This document shows, one piece after another, positions 27,655-37,239 of a stretch of DNA of 64,000 nucleotides. The translations under genes were made by a program, and so were the position numbers. Every line of letters begins with the position of its first letter. Position 1 is the first letter of the stretch. This DNA comes from an uncultured Aquimarina sp. (GTDB lineage: Bacteria; Bacteroidota; Bacteroidia; Flavobacteriales; Flavobacteriaceae), in assembly GCA_947500505.1 (NCBI GenBank), contig CANMSL010000004.1, positions 124,001 through 188,000 of the forward strand, in the 5' to 3' direction. The notes beneath the pieces were generated by a model. The model saw only the letters and a list, made by a program, of their open reading frames with translations, was not told the DNA's origin and ran no database searches.

Positions 27655-28947
27655 TTACAGGTTTGTTATTTCCTGAAAAACTACAGGACCTAACTCATAG
27701 CTGCTTTCGGTCAATTCTTCAATTATTGGATTTGCTTTTTCTGGCAAATTGTTTGCTTTGTAAATCTGAGCAATATGAAAGTTTGCTACAGGCTCAAAAG
27801 TTTTATTTACAATATATTTTTCTGCAATGTCTAATGCTTGTCTATATTCTCCTTTTAGATATAAAATATGTGCTTTGAGAGCATAGGATTGTGGGGTCGG
27901 ACGATTCTCTATCTCTTTTTCGGCTATCTCCAGGGCTTTATCAAATTCCTGATATTCATTGGCAAGAAGCATTGCCGTATGGGAATTATACATCGATCCA
28001 TATTGCTTGTCTTTAACTGCAAGCTCATATCGTTCGAGGTTTACTTTTTTAATACTATCTTCTTTTTTGAATGCTGCTATTTCTGCTTTTAAAAGGAAAT
28101 AATCCGGGCTTTGATAACTCTTAGTGATCAAATCCAAAATCCTTAAGGCCTCATCAGCGTTGTTTTCATAAGAATATACAATCCACGCAATTCCTTTTTT
28201 TGCATATCCGTTAGAAGGATCAATAGTAAGTGCTTTCAGATAGTGGTCATAAGATTCTTTAATTCGACCTGCATGGCCGTAATAATCCGCTAAATTAGTA
28301 TAAGTCCATAGTAGTAATCCAGTTTTTTTACTACTTTCTGCAATCCCTCTGGCTTTTTCCATATTTCTGATGGTTGCATCCAGATTTCCTTTGTAGTCGT
28401 TCCATTTGGCTAAACGAATAAGGAAATTAAAATCACTTTGATTTGCTATACTATCTAAAAAAATTTGTGCATTATCATATTCTCCCAATTCCATAGAAAC
28501 GTCAAAAAGTACCATTTTGGCAGATTTGTTATTGGTTTCTAAACGATTGGCTTTTTGGGCAGCTTGTTTAGCTTCTCTAAATCTATGCTGAGAGATATAA
28601 TTACGAGCTAATGCCAATAAATGACCAGACCGTCCGATAGCAGCAACTTCTGATGATTTACTGAGTGCCATCTCGGCTTTTTTAAGGTATTGAATACTAC
28701 CTGTTGTTTGAAATAATTGCGAATATGCATCGGCTGCAGGCAATAATGCTGTGATCTGAAGACTGTCTTCTTTAATTTTAGTATTCCAAAATCGAAGTCT
28801 TTTTGTAGCGGCATCTGCTATAGCATTCTGGCTTTGATCCAGATATACATTATAATCATTTGGATTCGTTATTATTTTTTCTGTTCTGTTGCAAGAAATA
28901 AGAATAAAACTAATCATTAGAACTTTTATAATGGCGCAGAATCTCAT
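27655..28947 (-). CDS. tetratricopeptide-repeat lipoprotein
   Basis: 430 residues. Signal ends Ile-Leu-Ile-Ser-Cys (C19). The body is a series of TPR helices, for example Ala-Arg-Asn-Tyr-Ile-Ser-Gln-His-Arg-Phe-Arg-Glu-Ala and Leu-Lys-Ala-Leu-Thr-Ile-Asp-Pro-Ser-Asn-Gly-Tyr-Ala. It lies directly upstream of the TonB receptor gene (25 bases) and downstream of two DUF4331 genes. A periplasmic scaffold or substrate-handling partner is plausible. Confidence 0.88.
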   Translation of the reverse strand: MRFCAIIKVLMISFILISCNRTEKIITNPNDYNVYLDQSQNAIADAATKRLRFWNTKIKEDSLQITALLPAADAYSQLFQTTGSIQYLKKAEMALSKSSEVAAIGRSGHLLALARNYISQHRFREAKQAAQKANRLETNNKSAKMVLFDVSMELGEYDNAQIFLDSIANQSDFNFLIRLAKWNDYKGNLDATIRNMEKARGIAESSKKTGLLLWTYTNLADYYGHAGRIKESYDHYLKALTIDPSNGYAKKGIAWIVYSYENNADEALRILDLITKSYQSPDYFLLKAEIAAFKKEDSIKKVNLERYELAVKDKQYGSMYNSHTAMLLANEYQEFDKALEIAEKEIENRPTPQSYALKAHILYLKGEYRQALDIAEKYIVNKTFEPVANFHIAQIYKANNLPEKANPIIEELTESSYELGPVVFQEITNL

Positions 28948-29070
28948 TTGTTTATTGTTTTTTTTTGAAAATTATAAAACGTTATCATGAATTGTTGTCA
29001 AAATAACAATGGTAGAAAATTCAGTATATAACGGGTGTTATATAAATTTTTTTTTAACTCTATAGTAATT

Positions 29071-29155
29071 ATTTGTCAGAGTCTGCCTATATTAATTAGG
29101 GCAAAAAGGCTAGTTATAATTAATTACATCACCAGGCAGACTCTAGAAGACAAAT
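29071..29155. repeat. large inverted repeat between DUF4331 and TPR genes
   Basis: AGAGTCTGCCT (29078-29088) pairs with AGGCAGACTCT (29134-29144); outside it ATTTGTC (29071-29077) pairs with GACAAAT (29149-29155) around a 4-base bulge. TTAATTA/TAATTAA pairs lie inside. It begins 29 bases past the DUF4331 stop and may be a terminator or a palindromic element. Confidence 0.7.
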
Positions 29156-29183
29156 AAGAATTGTAAATGTGTAGGTTATATTT

Positions 29184-29777
29184 TTACATGCTATGAGGTG
29201 CTTCTAAGTACGGGAACATAGCAGAAGGGGTTTCTCCTGAGGCGTCTACACCATCAGTTACTAAGATCGGTAATGTACCTCCATTACCATCGTCCTGACC
29301 GTTAAATCGGTTTCCATCTTGTCCGCCAAATAATAAGATTAAAGAAATATCAATTACATCATCTGTAAGGTTTCTTCCTGTTAATATATTGGTTCCATCA
29401 TAATATGTGGTTGGAGCATTAGGTGCCACTTGTAGCACATCGGATGCCAAAATTGTAGTCAAAGTGGTCGCATCTAATCCCAAAATATTGGTTTCATACT
29501 CTGCGCCAAAAGCCGCATGTAATGCTACAGCTTGATCCAAAAATGATTGCTGGAATGCAGCTCCTTGTTCTGAAGGAATTGTGACATTAAAACTGTTTTT
29601 CACGGATCCTCCTAAGACAGTATTAATACCGGGACGTCCCATTTGATCTTCTTGTGCAAAAGTTCCACTGAAATCTACAGAATCGACCACTCCTCCATCA
29701 TCATCACTACTACAACTAGATAGACCTATAATTACTGTCGCTACTGCTGCTATATATTTTAAACTATTACGTTTCAT
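29184..29777 (-). CDS. DUF4331 family lipoprotein (second of two)
   Basis: 197 residues. Lipoprotein signal with Gly-Leu-Ser-Ser-Cys (C22) and an Asp-rich spacer. The body has Gln-Met-Gly-Arg-Pro-Gly-Ile-Asn-Thr-Val, Leu-Thr-Gly-Arg-Asn-Leu-Thr-Asp-Asp-Val-Ile-Asp and ends Phe-Pro-Tyr-Leu-x-x-Pro-His, the landmarks of the C-terminal half of DUF4331. The gene upstream (33-base gap) carries the N-terminal half, so a protein that is a single chain elsewhere is in two pieces here. Function unknown. Confidence 0.85.
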   Translation of the reverse strand: MKRNSLKYIAAVATVIIGLSSCSSDDDGGVVDSVDFSGTFAQEDQMGRPGINTVLGGSVKNSFNVTIPSEQGAAFQQSFLDQAVALHAAFGAEYETNILGLDATTLTTILASDVLQVAPNAPTTYYDGTNILTGRNLTDDVIDISLILLFGGQDGNRFNGQDDGNGGTLPILVTDGVDASGETPSAMFPYLEAPHSM

Positions 29778-29810
29778 ATGTTTGTATTTTACTTTATTTA
29801 GTTAGATTAT

Positions 29811-30494
29811 TTATTGTTTTCTTTTGGCTTCTACCCAAGTATTAAATACTTGAACTCCGGTTCCTGCAGGGTGAGCAAATGTATTTCCCAATAAAGAATT
29901 AGGAACCTCGATAGTAATTGATAAGATGTTGGTTCCATCAAAATCGTCGTTGCCAGGATTGTTAAATCCATTAGGTGCCATTCCTCCTACTACCGCATTA
30001 AATTGATTAAAATCAAAAAAGAAAGCATCTTCTCTTACTCCTGCGAAATAAGAAATTCCGTTACTGGCAGATGTTGTGGCTGTAGCTCCTGTACTAATGG
30101 CTACTTGTCCCTGATATTGAGTGTTTTCATCAATCGTACTGTTTAATCCTGTCTGAGACGGTGCATATGGTCCAAAAAAATACATCACTCCATTTCTCGG
30201 TATAGCCTGGATGATTAAATCCTCTACCAAATCTCCATCATTATCAATATTGATTTCTACTAATACATTTTCATCAAACGTTGCTGAGTTTCCTGCGGGT
30301 GCTAACGAGCTTTGCACATTAGCTACAAAAACAGTATTGTCCGGATCAGCTCCTTCAAAAGCATAAAAGTCCGTGATGTCTGCAGTGGTGCCACCAACAG
30401 CAGGAGCATCCAGGTGATCCGCTGCCATAAATACTGCTCCTAGACAGAAAAGTCCCCCAAGGATCATTAAGTTTGTTTTTTTAATCTTGTTCAT
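29811..30494 (-). CDS. DUF4331 family protein (first of two)
   Basis: 227 residues. Sec signal, then Ala-Asp-His-Leu-Asp-Ala-Pro, which is the family hallmark near the mature N-terminus, and Asp-Ile-Thr-Asp-Phe-Tyr-Ala-Phe. Later Gly-Val-Arg-Glu-Asp-Ala-Phe-Phe-Phe-Asp and Ile-Thr-Ile-Glu-Val-Pro-Asn-Ser. It covers the N-terminal half of DUF4331. It opens a leftward unit DUF4331, DUF4331, (inverted repeat), TPR, TonB receptor. Confidence 0.87.
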   Translation of the reverse strand: MNKIKKTNLMILGGLFCLGAVFMAADHLDAPAVGGTTADITDFYAFEGADPDNTVFVANVQSSLAPAGNSATFDENVLVEINIDNDGDLVEDLIIQAIPRNGVMYFFGPYAPSQTGLNSTIDENTQYQGQVAISTGATATTSASNGISYFAGVREDAFFFDFNQFNAVVGGMAPNGFNNPGNDDFDGTNILSITIEVPNSLLGNTFAHPAGTGVQVFNTWVEAKRKQ

Positions 30495-30724
30495 TTTAGT
30501 TAATTTTAAATGTTTACAATCATACTTACGCAGATTAGAATAGTCTGGTTTTCTGCATGATGTTAAAGAAAAGTTAATACTAGGTTAAAAATGTCAACAT
30601 TAAAGCTACGGGGAAATTTTAGTTTTTTTATTGTTATTTTATTTTTTTATTCAAAATGTTATTTCTATGGGAATGAAAAATTATACTTTACAATGAATCA
30701 AAAGGATATTTCATTTTTAAGATT

Positions 30725-30732
30725 TAACTTTG
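30725..30732 (+). promoter_or_regulatory. -7 box for the 30751 gene
   Basis: TAACTTTG is an exact TAnnTTTG match 18 bases before the ATG, implying a very short leader. No -33 element was identified. Confidence 0.4.
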
Positions 30733-30750
30733 CTATAAACTAATGAACCA

Positions 30751-31932
30751 ATGAACCCCTCAACGACTGGTTGGATTGATAAATTTTTAAGGGATTTTAG
30801 TATAGATTCTCTTACGACTTCTACCCTGGACGAACTATATCCCAAACTTCGGAAAGTAGGTTTTATTTATGGAACATCCATAGAAGTAGTTCTTTCTAAA
30901 GATTCTGAAATCACATATTCCGAAGGAGAAAAAACAAAAATTAATCTTTTTGCGGCCTTGGTTATTACTTATTATGAAACTATCGATAATGGTGATCCGA
31001 AAGACTGTATTAAAGCTCTTATCGAATTTTATGAATATCTGGATACTAAAAAGTCTTTCTTTTCTTTTATCAATGCATTGACTACCAGTACTAGTGAAAA
31101 ATTAGAAAAGATCATAAATACTCGTATTCAGACAAATGAATCCATTTTTAAGAAAAACTTTAGCCATTTATTAACCAATGCGCTTCTATTCATTGATGTA
31201 CTGGCTTTTGAGCATTTTCTGATTCACGATAAAAATCCGATTGAATATGCCGCTGCGTTAGAAGAGACATTGACAAATATTGTTTTTCTCGCTTTAAACT
31301 CAAAAATCGAAAAAGATAATTACGATGAGTTATTAGTTAAACTATTTGCATCTTCTGTCAGATACACAAAAGTTAATACAGATGAAGATGCCAGTTTTGA
31401 CCAGATTCATCTGGATAGTTATACGGATGAATTAGAAAAAAGATACATTCTGGATCTTAGTAGTCTGGCTGTATGGAATGATAAAGAAATTGACCACGGC
31501 GAACAGGATTTTATACGTGCACTGGGTGCAGAGTTGATGCTACCCCATCAATGGATCATAGAATCCCTGCACTCCGTTCAATCATTTGTAAAAGAACATA
31601 AAGATAATATATCATTTTTTAATTATTCTAATCCCGCACATCACTTTTATAAGCAAACTTCCAGAACCGTAAGTATCTTAATTCTCAGGAATAAAAAAAG
31701 ACTTATAAAAGAGATTACTGAAAGTAAAGATTTAATGATTTTGTTAGGACAATCTACGATCAGGGATTTATCCAAAGAAGAAAAGCAAAAAGTAAAACAA
31801 CAGTTACTGGATGTTTGTAAAACAATACCATCTTTAGCTATCTTTATTCTACCTGGCGGAAGTTTATTAATGCCTTTATTAATCAAATTTATTCCGCAGT
31901 TGTTACCATCAGCCTTTAATGAGAATAAATAA
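30751..31932 (+). CDS. LETM1-related biofilm-associated protein
   Basis: 393 residues. The C-terminus Leu-Pro-Gly-Gly-Ser-Leu-Leu-Met-Pro-Leu-Leu-Ile-Lys-Phe-Ile-Pro and its Leu-Pro-Ser-Ala-Phe ending is the LETM1-like motif carried by a flavobacterial family named for biofilm association. The N-terminal 300 residues are helical with no signal peptide. It is a single-gene unit between its own promoter and a bidirectional terminator. The molecular role is not established; the hydrophobic C-terminal segment may contact membrane. Confidence 0.82.
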   Translation: MNPSTTGWIDKFLRDFSIDSLTTSTLDELYPKLRKVGFIYGTSIEVVLSKDSEITYSEGEKTKINLFAALVITYYETIDNGDPKDCIKALIEFYEYLDTKKSFFSFINALTTSTSEKLEKIINTRIQTNESIFKKNFSHLLTNALLFIDVLAFEHFLIHDKNPIEYAAALEETLTNIVFLALNSKIEKDNYDELLVKLFASSVRYTKVNTDEDASFDQIHLDSYTDELEKRYILDLSSLAVWNDKEIDHGEQDFIRALGAELMLPHQWIIESLHSVQSFVKEHKDNISFFNYSNPAHHFYKQTSRTVSILILRNKKRLIKEITESKDLMILLGQSTIRDLSKEEKQKVKQQLLDVCKTIPSLAIFILPGGSLLMPLLIKFIPQLLPSAFNENK

Positions 31933-31936
31933 AAAA

Positions 31937-31958
31937 TCCCTGATGATTACATCAAGGA
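31937..31958. terminator. bidirectional terminator
   Basis: CCCTGATG (31938-31945) and CATCAAGG (31950-31957) with a 4-base loop and one G-T pair, an A run on the left and T-rich sequence on the right, between convergent genes. Confidence 0.75.
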
Positions 31959-31969
31959 CTTTCTTTTAG

Positions 31970-32593
31970 TCAGACTTCTAATTTTTGAAGCTCTTTATAA
32001 TTCTTTTTAAGTCTTCGGGTAAGTATACCGTATATTACTCTGTACAACAATGCCAATAGTCCTATAAAAATAGCCAGAACTATCACTGATGTTGTAATAA
32101 TCAGATAAATCGGAATATGTTCATCCGTTGATTGCTGGGTATATACATCTGTATAGAAGACCATATAAATAATTATAATTAAAGTAGTCAATGCCAAAAA
32201 ACTAATATTAACCCACACATATTGTTTCACGGTTCTCCTTGTATTTAGAATATTTTTCATCAATACGGCTGGAGAATCCGTTGTTTGGATATTTCTATAG
32301 TTTTGGTAAAACCTAACAATGAAATATAACAATATACTATAAGATAGTATCGTAGAAACCAAGGAGAACCCTTCTAATCCAAGCACTTCTATTTCTTCAT
32401 ATTTACCACTCAGTCTTATTATTATATCAATGGATACCCACAAAATAAACTCTACTATACTAATGATAAAAATCCATTTTATCATGGAAGAAGATTTCTT
32501 TAATATCATCCTGTATATCTGATCATATGATAGCTTTGGAAGCCCTTCTTCTTGCTTCTTCCAGTCTTTTTTTAATAATTCTAATTCATCCAT
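31970..32593 (-). CDS. four-helix membrane protein, sigma-factor partner
   Basis: 207 residues. A cytoplasmic start rich in Lys/Glu/Trp (Leu-Lys-Lys-Asp-Trp-Lys-Lys-Gln), then hydrophobic segments near 37-58, 75-93, 121-144 and 158-187. It starts 2 bases after the ECF sigma gene, so a role as its membrane anti-sigma regulator is likely. It lacks the zinc-finger and RskA domains of known anti-sigmas, and I do not recognise the family by name. Confidence 0.75.
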   Translation of the reverse strand: MDELELLKKDWKKQEEGLPKLSYDQIYRMILKKSSSMIKWIFIISIVEFILWVSIDIIIRLSGKYEEIEVLGLEGFSLVSTILSYSILLYFIVRFYQNYRNIQTTDSPAVLMKNILNTRRTVKQYVWVNISFLALTTLIIIIYMVFYTDVYTQQSTDEHIPIYLIITTSVIVLAIFIGLLALLYRVIYGILTRRLKKNYKELQKLEV

Positions 32594-32595
32594 GC

Positions 32596-33090
32596 TTATG
32601 GGTTTAATATTTTTTTCAATTTGGTTTTCACCCGATTCATTTTCACTCTTGCATTTACTTCAGAGATTCCCATAGTCTCTGCAATTTCTTTATATGATTT
32701 GTCTTCCAGATATAAGAAAACTAATGCCTTCTCAATATCGTTTAATTGTTTTACTGCTGTGTACATTAACTTAAGCTGTTGTTCTACCTCATCATCATAC
32801 TCTTCTGTTTTAATTTTAAAATCCAACGAATCAAAATCAGTCGTCTTAATACTCCTCTTAGACTTACGGTATAAGGTAATAGCCGTATTTAATGACACTC
32901 GATACATCCAGGTACTGAATTTAGAATCTCCTCTAAACTTAGGATATGCTTTCCATAACTGGATGGTTATCTCCTGAAACAAATCATTATGTGACTCTGC
33001 ATCATTGGTATATATCCTACAGACCTTGTGCACAATATTTTGATTTTGCTCAAGATTGGTTACAAAACTATGTTCTAATTCTTTATTCAC
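32596..33090 (-). CDS. ECF RNA polymerase sigma factor
   Basis: 164 residues. Sigma-2: Leu-Phe-Gln-Glu-Ile-Thr-Ile-Gln-Leu-Trp-Lys and Phe-Ser-Thr-Trp-Met-Tyr-Arg-Val. Sigma-4: Asp-Lys-Ser-Tyr-Lys-Glu-Ile-Ala-Glu-Thr-Met-Gly then Val-Asn-Ala-Arg-Val-Lys-Met-Asn-Arg. Distinct from the 22759 sigma in sequence and partner. It is the first gene of a two-gene unit with the 31970 membrane protein. Confidence 0.92.
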   Translation of the reverse strand: MNKELEHSFVTNLEQNQNIVHKVCRIYTNDAESHNDLFQEITIQLWKAYPKFRGDSKFSTWMYRVSLNTAITLYRKSKRSIKTTDFDSLDFKIKTEEYDDEVEQQLKLMYTAVKQLNDIEKALVFLYLEDKSYKEIAETMGISEVNARVKMNRVKTKLKKILNP

Positions 33091-33272
33091 TTCAGTTAGT
33101 TACACCTTATATGTAGACAATAAAACAAATCTGTTACACATTAAAAATTAAATTTTCTATCGATTCTTTATTTTAAACAAAGAACGTAGTCTTTATTATT
33201 TGATTTCCAATACGTTTACTATACATAACCAACAAAAATAAATATTATATAGTGTATCTGATATTATCATTT

Positions 33273-33280
33273 TATCTTTG
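33273..33280 (+). promoter_or_regulatory. -7 box for the NDH-2 gene
   Basis: TATCTTTG is an exact TAnnTTTG match, 18 bases before the ATG at 33299. No clear -33 element was found. Confidence 0.4.
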
Positions 33281-33298
33281 TTACACAACATTATATTT

Positions 33299-34597
33299 AT
33301 GAATATTCCTTATACTAATTTACCAAGATTAGTGATCATCGGAGGTGGTTTTGCAGGAGTTGCACTAGCCAGAAAAATGGTAAAAGAAGATGTACAACTC
33401 GTATTACTGGACAGACACAATTATCATACATTTCAACCTCTATTATATCAAGTTTCTACAGCTTCTTTAGAACCCGATTCCATAGCATATCCATTACGAA
33501 AAATTATAAAAAGGGGTAAGAATTCATATTTCAGGATGACTGAAGTAACTTCTATCGATCCGAATGCAAAAGAAGTTCATACATCGATTGGTAGTATTAC
33601 GTATGACTACCTCGTTATTGCTACAGGAGCCAGGACGAATTTCTTCGGAAATAAAGTTATTGAAAAGAATGCCATGCGCATGAAAAACCTCCCGCAAGCA
33701 TTAAATTTACGAAGCTTGATACTGGAGAATCTGGAGCAAGCAGTAATTACTAAGGATCCCGAAAAGCGAAAAGAATTATTACGTTTTGTATTAGCTGGTG
33801 CCGGACCTACCGGAGTAGAATTAGCCGGAGGAATTGCAGAACTCCAGCTTAATGTGCTTCCGCGTGATTATCCAGATATGGATTTTAGCAAGATGGAAGT
33901 TCATCTGATAGAAGGTTCTGACCGAGTTTTACCTCCTATGAGTGAAAATGCTTCGCAGAAAGCTTCTAAGTTCTTAGAAAATATGGGGGTTCATATTCAT
34001 ACCAATACACAGGTGACAAATTATGAATCTAATCTGGTATCTACTAACACAGACCTTACCTTAAAAACGGCAACCTTTATTTGGTCTGCCGGCGTAACAG
34101 GTGCTCCGATAGAAGGCTTACAGGCAGATGCGCTCATACCTAAAGCTAATCGATATAAAGTAAATAAGTTTAACCAGATTGAAGGTTACAAAGAAATTTA
34201 TGCTTTAGGAGATATCGCGTTCATGGAAAGCGAAGATTATCCAAAAGGGCACCCCATGGTAGCGCAACCAGCCATCCAGCAAGGAAATCATTTAGTAAAA
34301 AATCTAAAACGACATTTACGAGGAAAACCCATGACCCCATTCGAATATTTTGATAAAGGATCGATGGCTACTATCGGTCGTAATAAAGCTGTGGTAGATT
34401 TGGGTAAATTTCGATTTGGAGGATTCTTTGCCTGGTTCGTATGGATGTTTATCCACCTGTGGTTTTTAGTAGGGTTCAGAAACCGTTTAGTGACCTTCCT
34501 TAATTGGACATATAACTATATCAACTACGATAAAGCTGCCAGGCTTATTGTAAGGCCTTTTAAAAATAAAGAAGAAAACAAAGTAGAACGTGTATGA
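33299..34597 (+). CDS. ndh: NAD(P)/FAD-dependent oxidoreductase, type II NADH dehydrogenase
   Basis: 432 residues from ATG 33299; an in-frame TTG 7 codons earlier overlaps the -7 box and is unlikely. FAD-binding Gly-Gly-Gly-Phe-Ala-Gly near the N-terminus, NAD-binding Gly-Ala-Gly-Pro-Thr-Gly-Val-Glu-Leu-Ala in the middle, and Ala-Leu-Gly-Asp-Ile-Ala for the second FAD contact. The C-terminal segment with Phe-Ala-Trp-Phe-Val-Trp-Met-Phe-Ile-His-Leu-Trp is the membrane-association part typical of NDH-2. It passes electrons from NADH to quinone without pumping protons. It is monocistronic. Confidence 0.9.
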   Translation: MNIPYTNLPRLVIIGGGFAGVALARKMVKEDVQLVLLDRHNYHTFQPLLYQVSTASLEPDSIAYPLRKIIKRGKNSYFRMTEVTSIDPNAKEVHTSIGSITYDYLVIATGARTNFFGNKVIEKNAMRMKNLPQALNLRSLILENLEQAVITKDPEKRKELLRFVLAGAGPTGVELAGGIAELQLNVLPRDYPDMDFSKMEVHLIEGSDRVLPPMSENASQKASKFLENMGVHIHTNTQVTNYESNLVSTNTDLTLKTATFIWSAGVTGAPIEGLQADALIPKANRYKVNKFNQIEGYKEIYALGDIAFMESEDYPKGHPMVAQPAIQQGNHLVKNLKRHLRGKPMTPFEYFDKGSMATIGRNKAVVDLGKFRFGGFFAWFVWMFIHLWFLVGFRNRLVTFLNWTYNYINYDKAARLIVRPFKNKEENKVERV

Positions 34598-34846
34598 TTT
34601 TTGTAGATAGTTCTAATATTTACGAAATAATTCATTAGGTAATTCTATTCATTCAGCTTATGTATTTTTTTCTCTATTTATTGAAGGAGATACTTCAAAA
34701 TCTTTATCAGGAAGTAAACAACTTAGGAAAAAGCCCAAGAGCATTTAAATTTCGATTATTGAGTTAAAATCGATATTGCTAGTTTAACTCGAGCGATACA
34801 AGAGTTTAGTTCTAAAAAACCGTAAGATTGAGATGTTTTCACAGTG

Positions 34847-34882
34847 CCTTTTGACTAAGCTGTCATAAGCCAAGTCAAAAGG
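34847..34882. repeat. hairpin in the 34598-35085 gap
   Basis: CCTTTTGACT (34847-34856) and AGTCAAAAGG (34873-34882) are perfect inverted arms around 16 bases. It could be a late terminator for ndh or an operator for the next TonB receptor. The rest of the gap shows no credible gene; a 69-codon minus-strand frame is dismissed. Confidence 0.5.
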
Positions 34883-35085
34883 CTCGAGATGATAGGAGAA
34901 AAGATTAGCCAGACTGACGTAAATTTTCTTACGATGAACTCTCGTAGATTAAGAGAGATAAAACCAAGAATTCTGCATTCACTCACAATCCATCCTGATT
35001 TTTCTACAGTTCGGTCGTATTCAATTTTATCCTCTAATTGTTTATCGCAATTTTGATGCATCAATCAAAACAGTAAACAGAACTG

Positions 35086-37239
35086 ATGAAAGCAACACTA
35101 ACCACAATCTTATTTTTAATTACCCTATATCTCAACGCACAAACCAAGGTCTCAGGAATAGTTACAGAACCCTCGGGAGTTCCTATTCCGGGAGCTAATA
35201 TTTATCTGGAAGGAACCTATGACGGGACTTCATCTGCAGATGACGGAACTTTCAATTTTTCTACTTCCGAAACCGGAGAGCAAACGCTGATTATTTCTTT
35301 TCTTTCTTTTGAGACGTATTCATTTATTGCATCGGTAACAGCGATGAAGGATCTAAAAATTACTTTAAAAGAAGACGTCAATTCACTGGGAAGTGTTATT
35401 CTTAATGCCGGGACTTTTGCAGCAGGAGATAATAGCAAAGCATCCGTTTTAACACCTCTAGATATTGTAACTACAGCAGGAGCAGCAGGGGATTATATAG
35501 GAGCTTTTCAGACACTTCCAGGTACTTCTACGGTAGCAGAAGATGGTAGACTGTTCGTAAGAGGAGGTGATGCTAATGAAGCCAATGTATATATTGATGG
35601 TTTGCGTGTCTTTCAGCCGTTTACTGCAACCGCAAATAACATTCCTACACGTGGTCGCTTCTCCCCTTTCTTATTTAAAGGAACCAATTTCTCCACCGGT
35701 GGGTACTCAGCAGAGTATGGGGATGCATTATCCAGTGTTTTACTTTTAAACACCATCGACGAACCTGAACAGGAAAAAACCGATTTATCCTTCATCAGTG
35801 TGGGCCTTGGTGTCGGAAATACCCAAAAATGGAAAAACAATTCCCTAAGTATCAATGCGTTTTATCTTAACCTAAAACCATATCAAGGTGTTATTTCACA
35901 ACGTGTGGACTGGATAAAACCTTTTGAATCTCTATCAGGAGAAGCAGTCTATAGACATCAGTTTACTAATGGTTTATTTAAATTATATGGAGGATTGAAT
36001 TATACGGATTTCCAATTAATTCAGGAAGATATCAATGTACCAGAAGGCATCAATTTCGGGCTTACCAACAGAAACCTATATATCAATGCATCTTACAGAG
36101 GTGAGTTGGGAGATGACTGGACCTTAGCAACAGGAGCAAGTTTTGCCAACGATCATAATGATATAAAAATCATTGATACCAAAGTCGACAATGACGATAA
36201 CAGCGCACACGTAAAAGTAAAACTCAGAAAACGATTCAGTAACCGGTTTAAACTAACTATTGGTGTTGAACAATTTCTCGGTGATTTTAAAGAAGAAGCA
36301 AGCGATGCCTCTTTTGGAACTTTTCAAAGTAGTTTTAAAAATAATAGTACCGCTGCTTTTTCTGAAGCAAACATATTTTTCAGTAAAAAACTGGCTATGC
36401 AAATAGGAGTACGAGGTACGTATAATGCGCTGTTAGATTTCACAAAAATATCCCCAAGAGCTTCATTAGCTTACAAAATTACTGAGAAATCTCAGATATC
36501 TTTAGCCTATGGAGATTTTTATCAAGCGCCACAACAAGATATTCTTAAATATAACAGTTCGCTGGATCCGGAAAAATCATCGCACTATATCTTCAATTAT
36601 CTGTTCCAAAATAACGGAAGAACTTTAAGAGCTGAAGCTTATTACAAAACTTACGATCGTTTAGTAAAATTCGATACAGAAATACCTGAGTTTAATAGTA
36701 TGTATTCTAATAATGGTGATGGATATGCGGCCGGATTAGATCTTTTTTGGCGGGATAATAAGTCGATAAAGAACTTAGAGTATTGGGCGAGCTATTCGTA
36801 TCTGAGTACAGAGAGAGATTACAGAAATTACCAGGAACGTGCTACGCCTAATTTTGCCACCGAACATAATCTGTCGGTTGTTGGAAAATATTGGGTAAAA
36901 GATTGGAAATCATTAATCGGAGTAAGTTATAATTTTGCTTCAGGGCGTCCATATACCGATCCCAATGCAAATAACTTTTTAGGAGAAAATACAAGAACTT
37001 TTAATTCATTGAATATGAACTGGGCATATCTGATCAGTCAACAAAAGATTCTATTTGTATCGGTTTCTAATGTATTAGGTTTTGATAATGTATTTAATTA
37101 TCAATATGCCAATACTCCTAATGTTAATGGCGACTTTGCCAGAAGAGCTATCAGACCTACCGCCGATCGATTTTTTATCATCGGATTCTTCTGGACCATT
37201 AGTGATAATAAAACCGATAATCAACTGGATAATTTGTGA
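35086..37239 (+). CDS. TonB-dependent receptor
   Basis: 717 residues. Signal peptide ending Leu-Asn-Ala-Gln, CarboxypepD_reg-like domain (about 20-95), plug with Leu-Phe-Val-Arg-Gly-Gly-Asp-Ala-Asn-Glu-Ala-Asn-Val-Tyr-Ile-Asp-Gly (about 150-170), then the barrel ending Ile-Ile-Gly-Phe-Phe-Trp-Thr-Ile followed by a 15-residue tail rich in Asp/Asn. That tail past the last strand is slightly unusual. No SusD partner follows, so it may import a siderophore, cofactor or small organic molecule; the substrate is unknown. Its stop codon directly touches the stop of the convergent toxin gene. Confidence 0.9.
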   Translation: MKATLTTILFLITLYLNAQTKVSGIVTEPSGVPIPGANIYLEGTYDGTSSADDGTFNFSTSETGEQTLIISFLSFETYSFIASVTAMKDLKITLKEDVNSLGSVILNAGTFAAGDNSKASVLTPLDIVTTAGAAGDYIGAFQTLPGTSTVAEDGRLFVRGGDANEANVYIDGLRVFQPFTATANNIPTRGRFSPFLFKGTNFSTGGYSAEYGDALSSVLLLNTIDEPEQEKTDLSFISVGLGVGNTQKWKNNSLSINAFYLNLKPYQGVISQRVDWIKPFESLSGEAVYRHQFTNGLFKLYGGLNYTDFQLIQEDINVPEGINFGLTNRNLYINASYRGELGDDWTLATGASFANDHNDIKIIDTKVDNDDNSAHVKVKLRKRFSNRFKLTIGVEQFLGDFKEEASDASFGTFQSSFKNNSTAAFSEANIFFSKKLAMQIGVRGTYNALLDFTKISPRASLAYKITEKSQISLAYGDFYQAPQQDILKYNSSLDPEKSSHYIFNYLFQNNGRTLRAEAYYKTYDRLVKFDTEIPEFNSMYSNNGDGYAAGLDLFWRDNKSIKNLEYWASYSYLSTERDYRNYQERATPNFATEHNLSVVGKYWVKDWKSLIGVSYNFASGRPYTDPNANNFLGENTRTFNSLNMNWAYLISQQKILFVSVSNVLGFDNVFNYQYANTPNVNGDFARRAIRPTADRFFIIGFFWTISDNKTDNQLDNL

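Noticed and set aside
34855..35064. 69-codon minus-strand frame before the second TonB receptor
   Set aside because: No recognisable features, overlaps an inverted repeat, and composition is not convincing.
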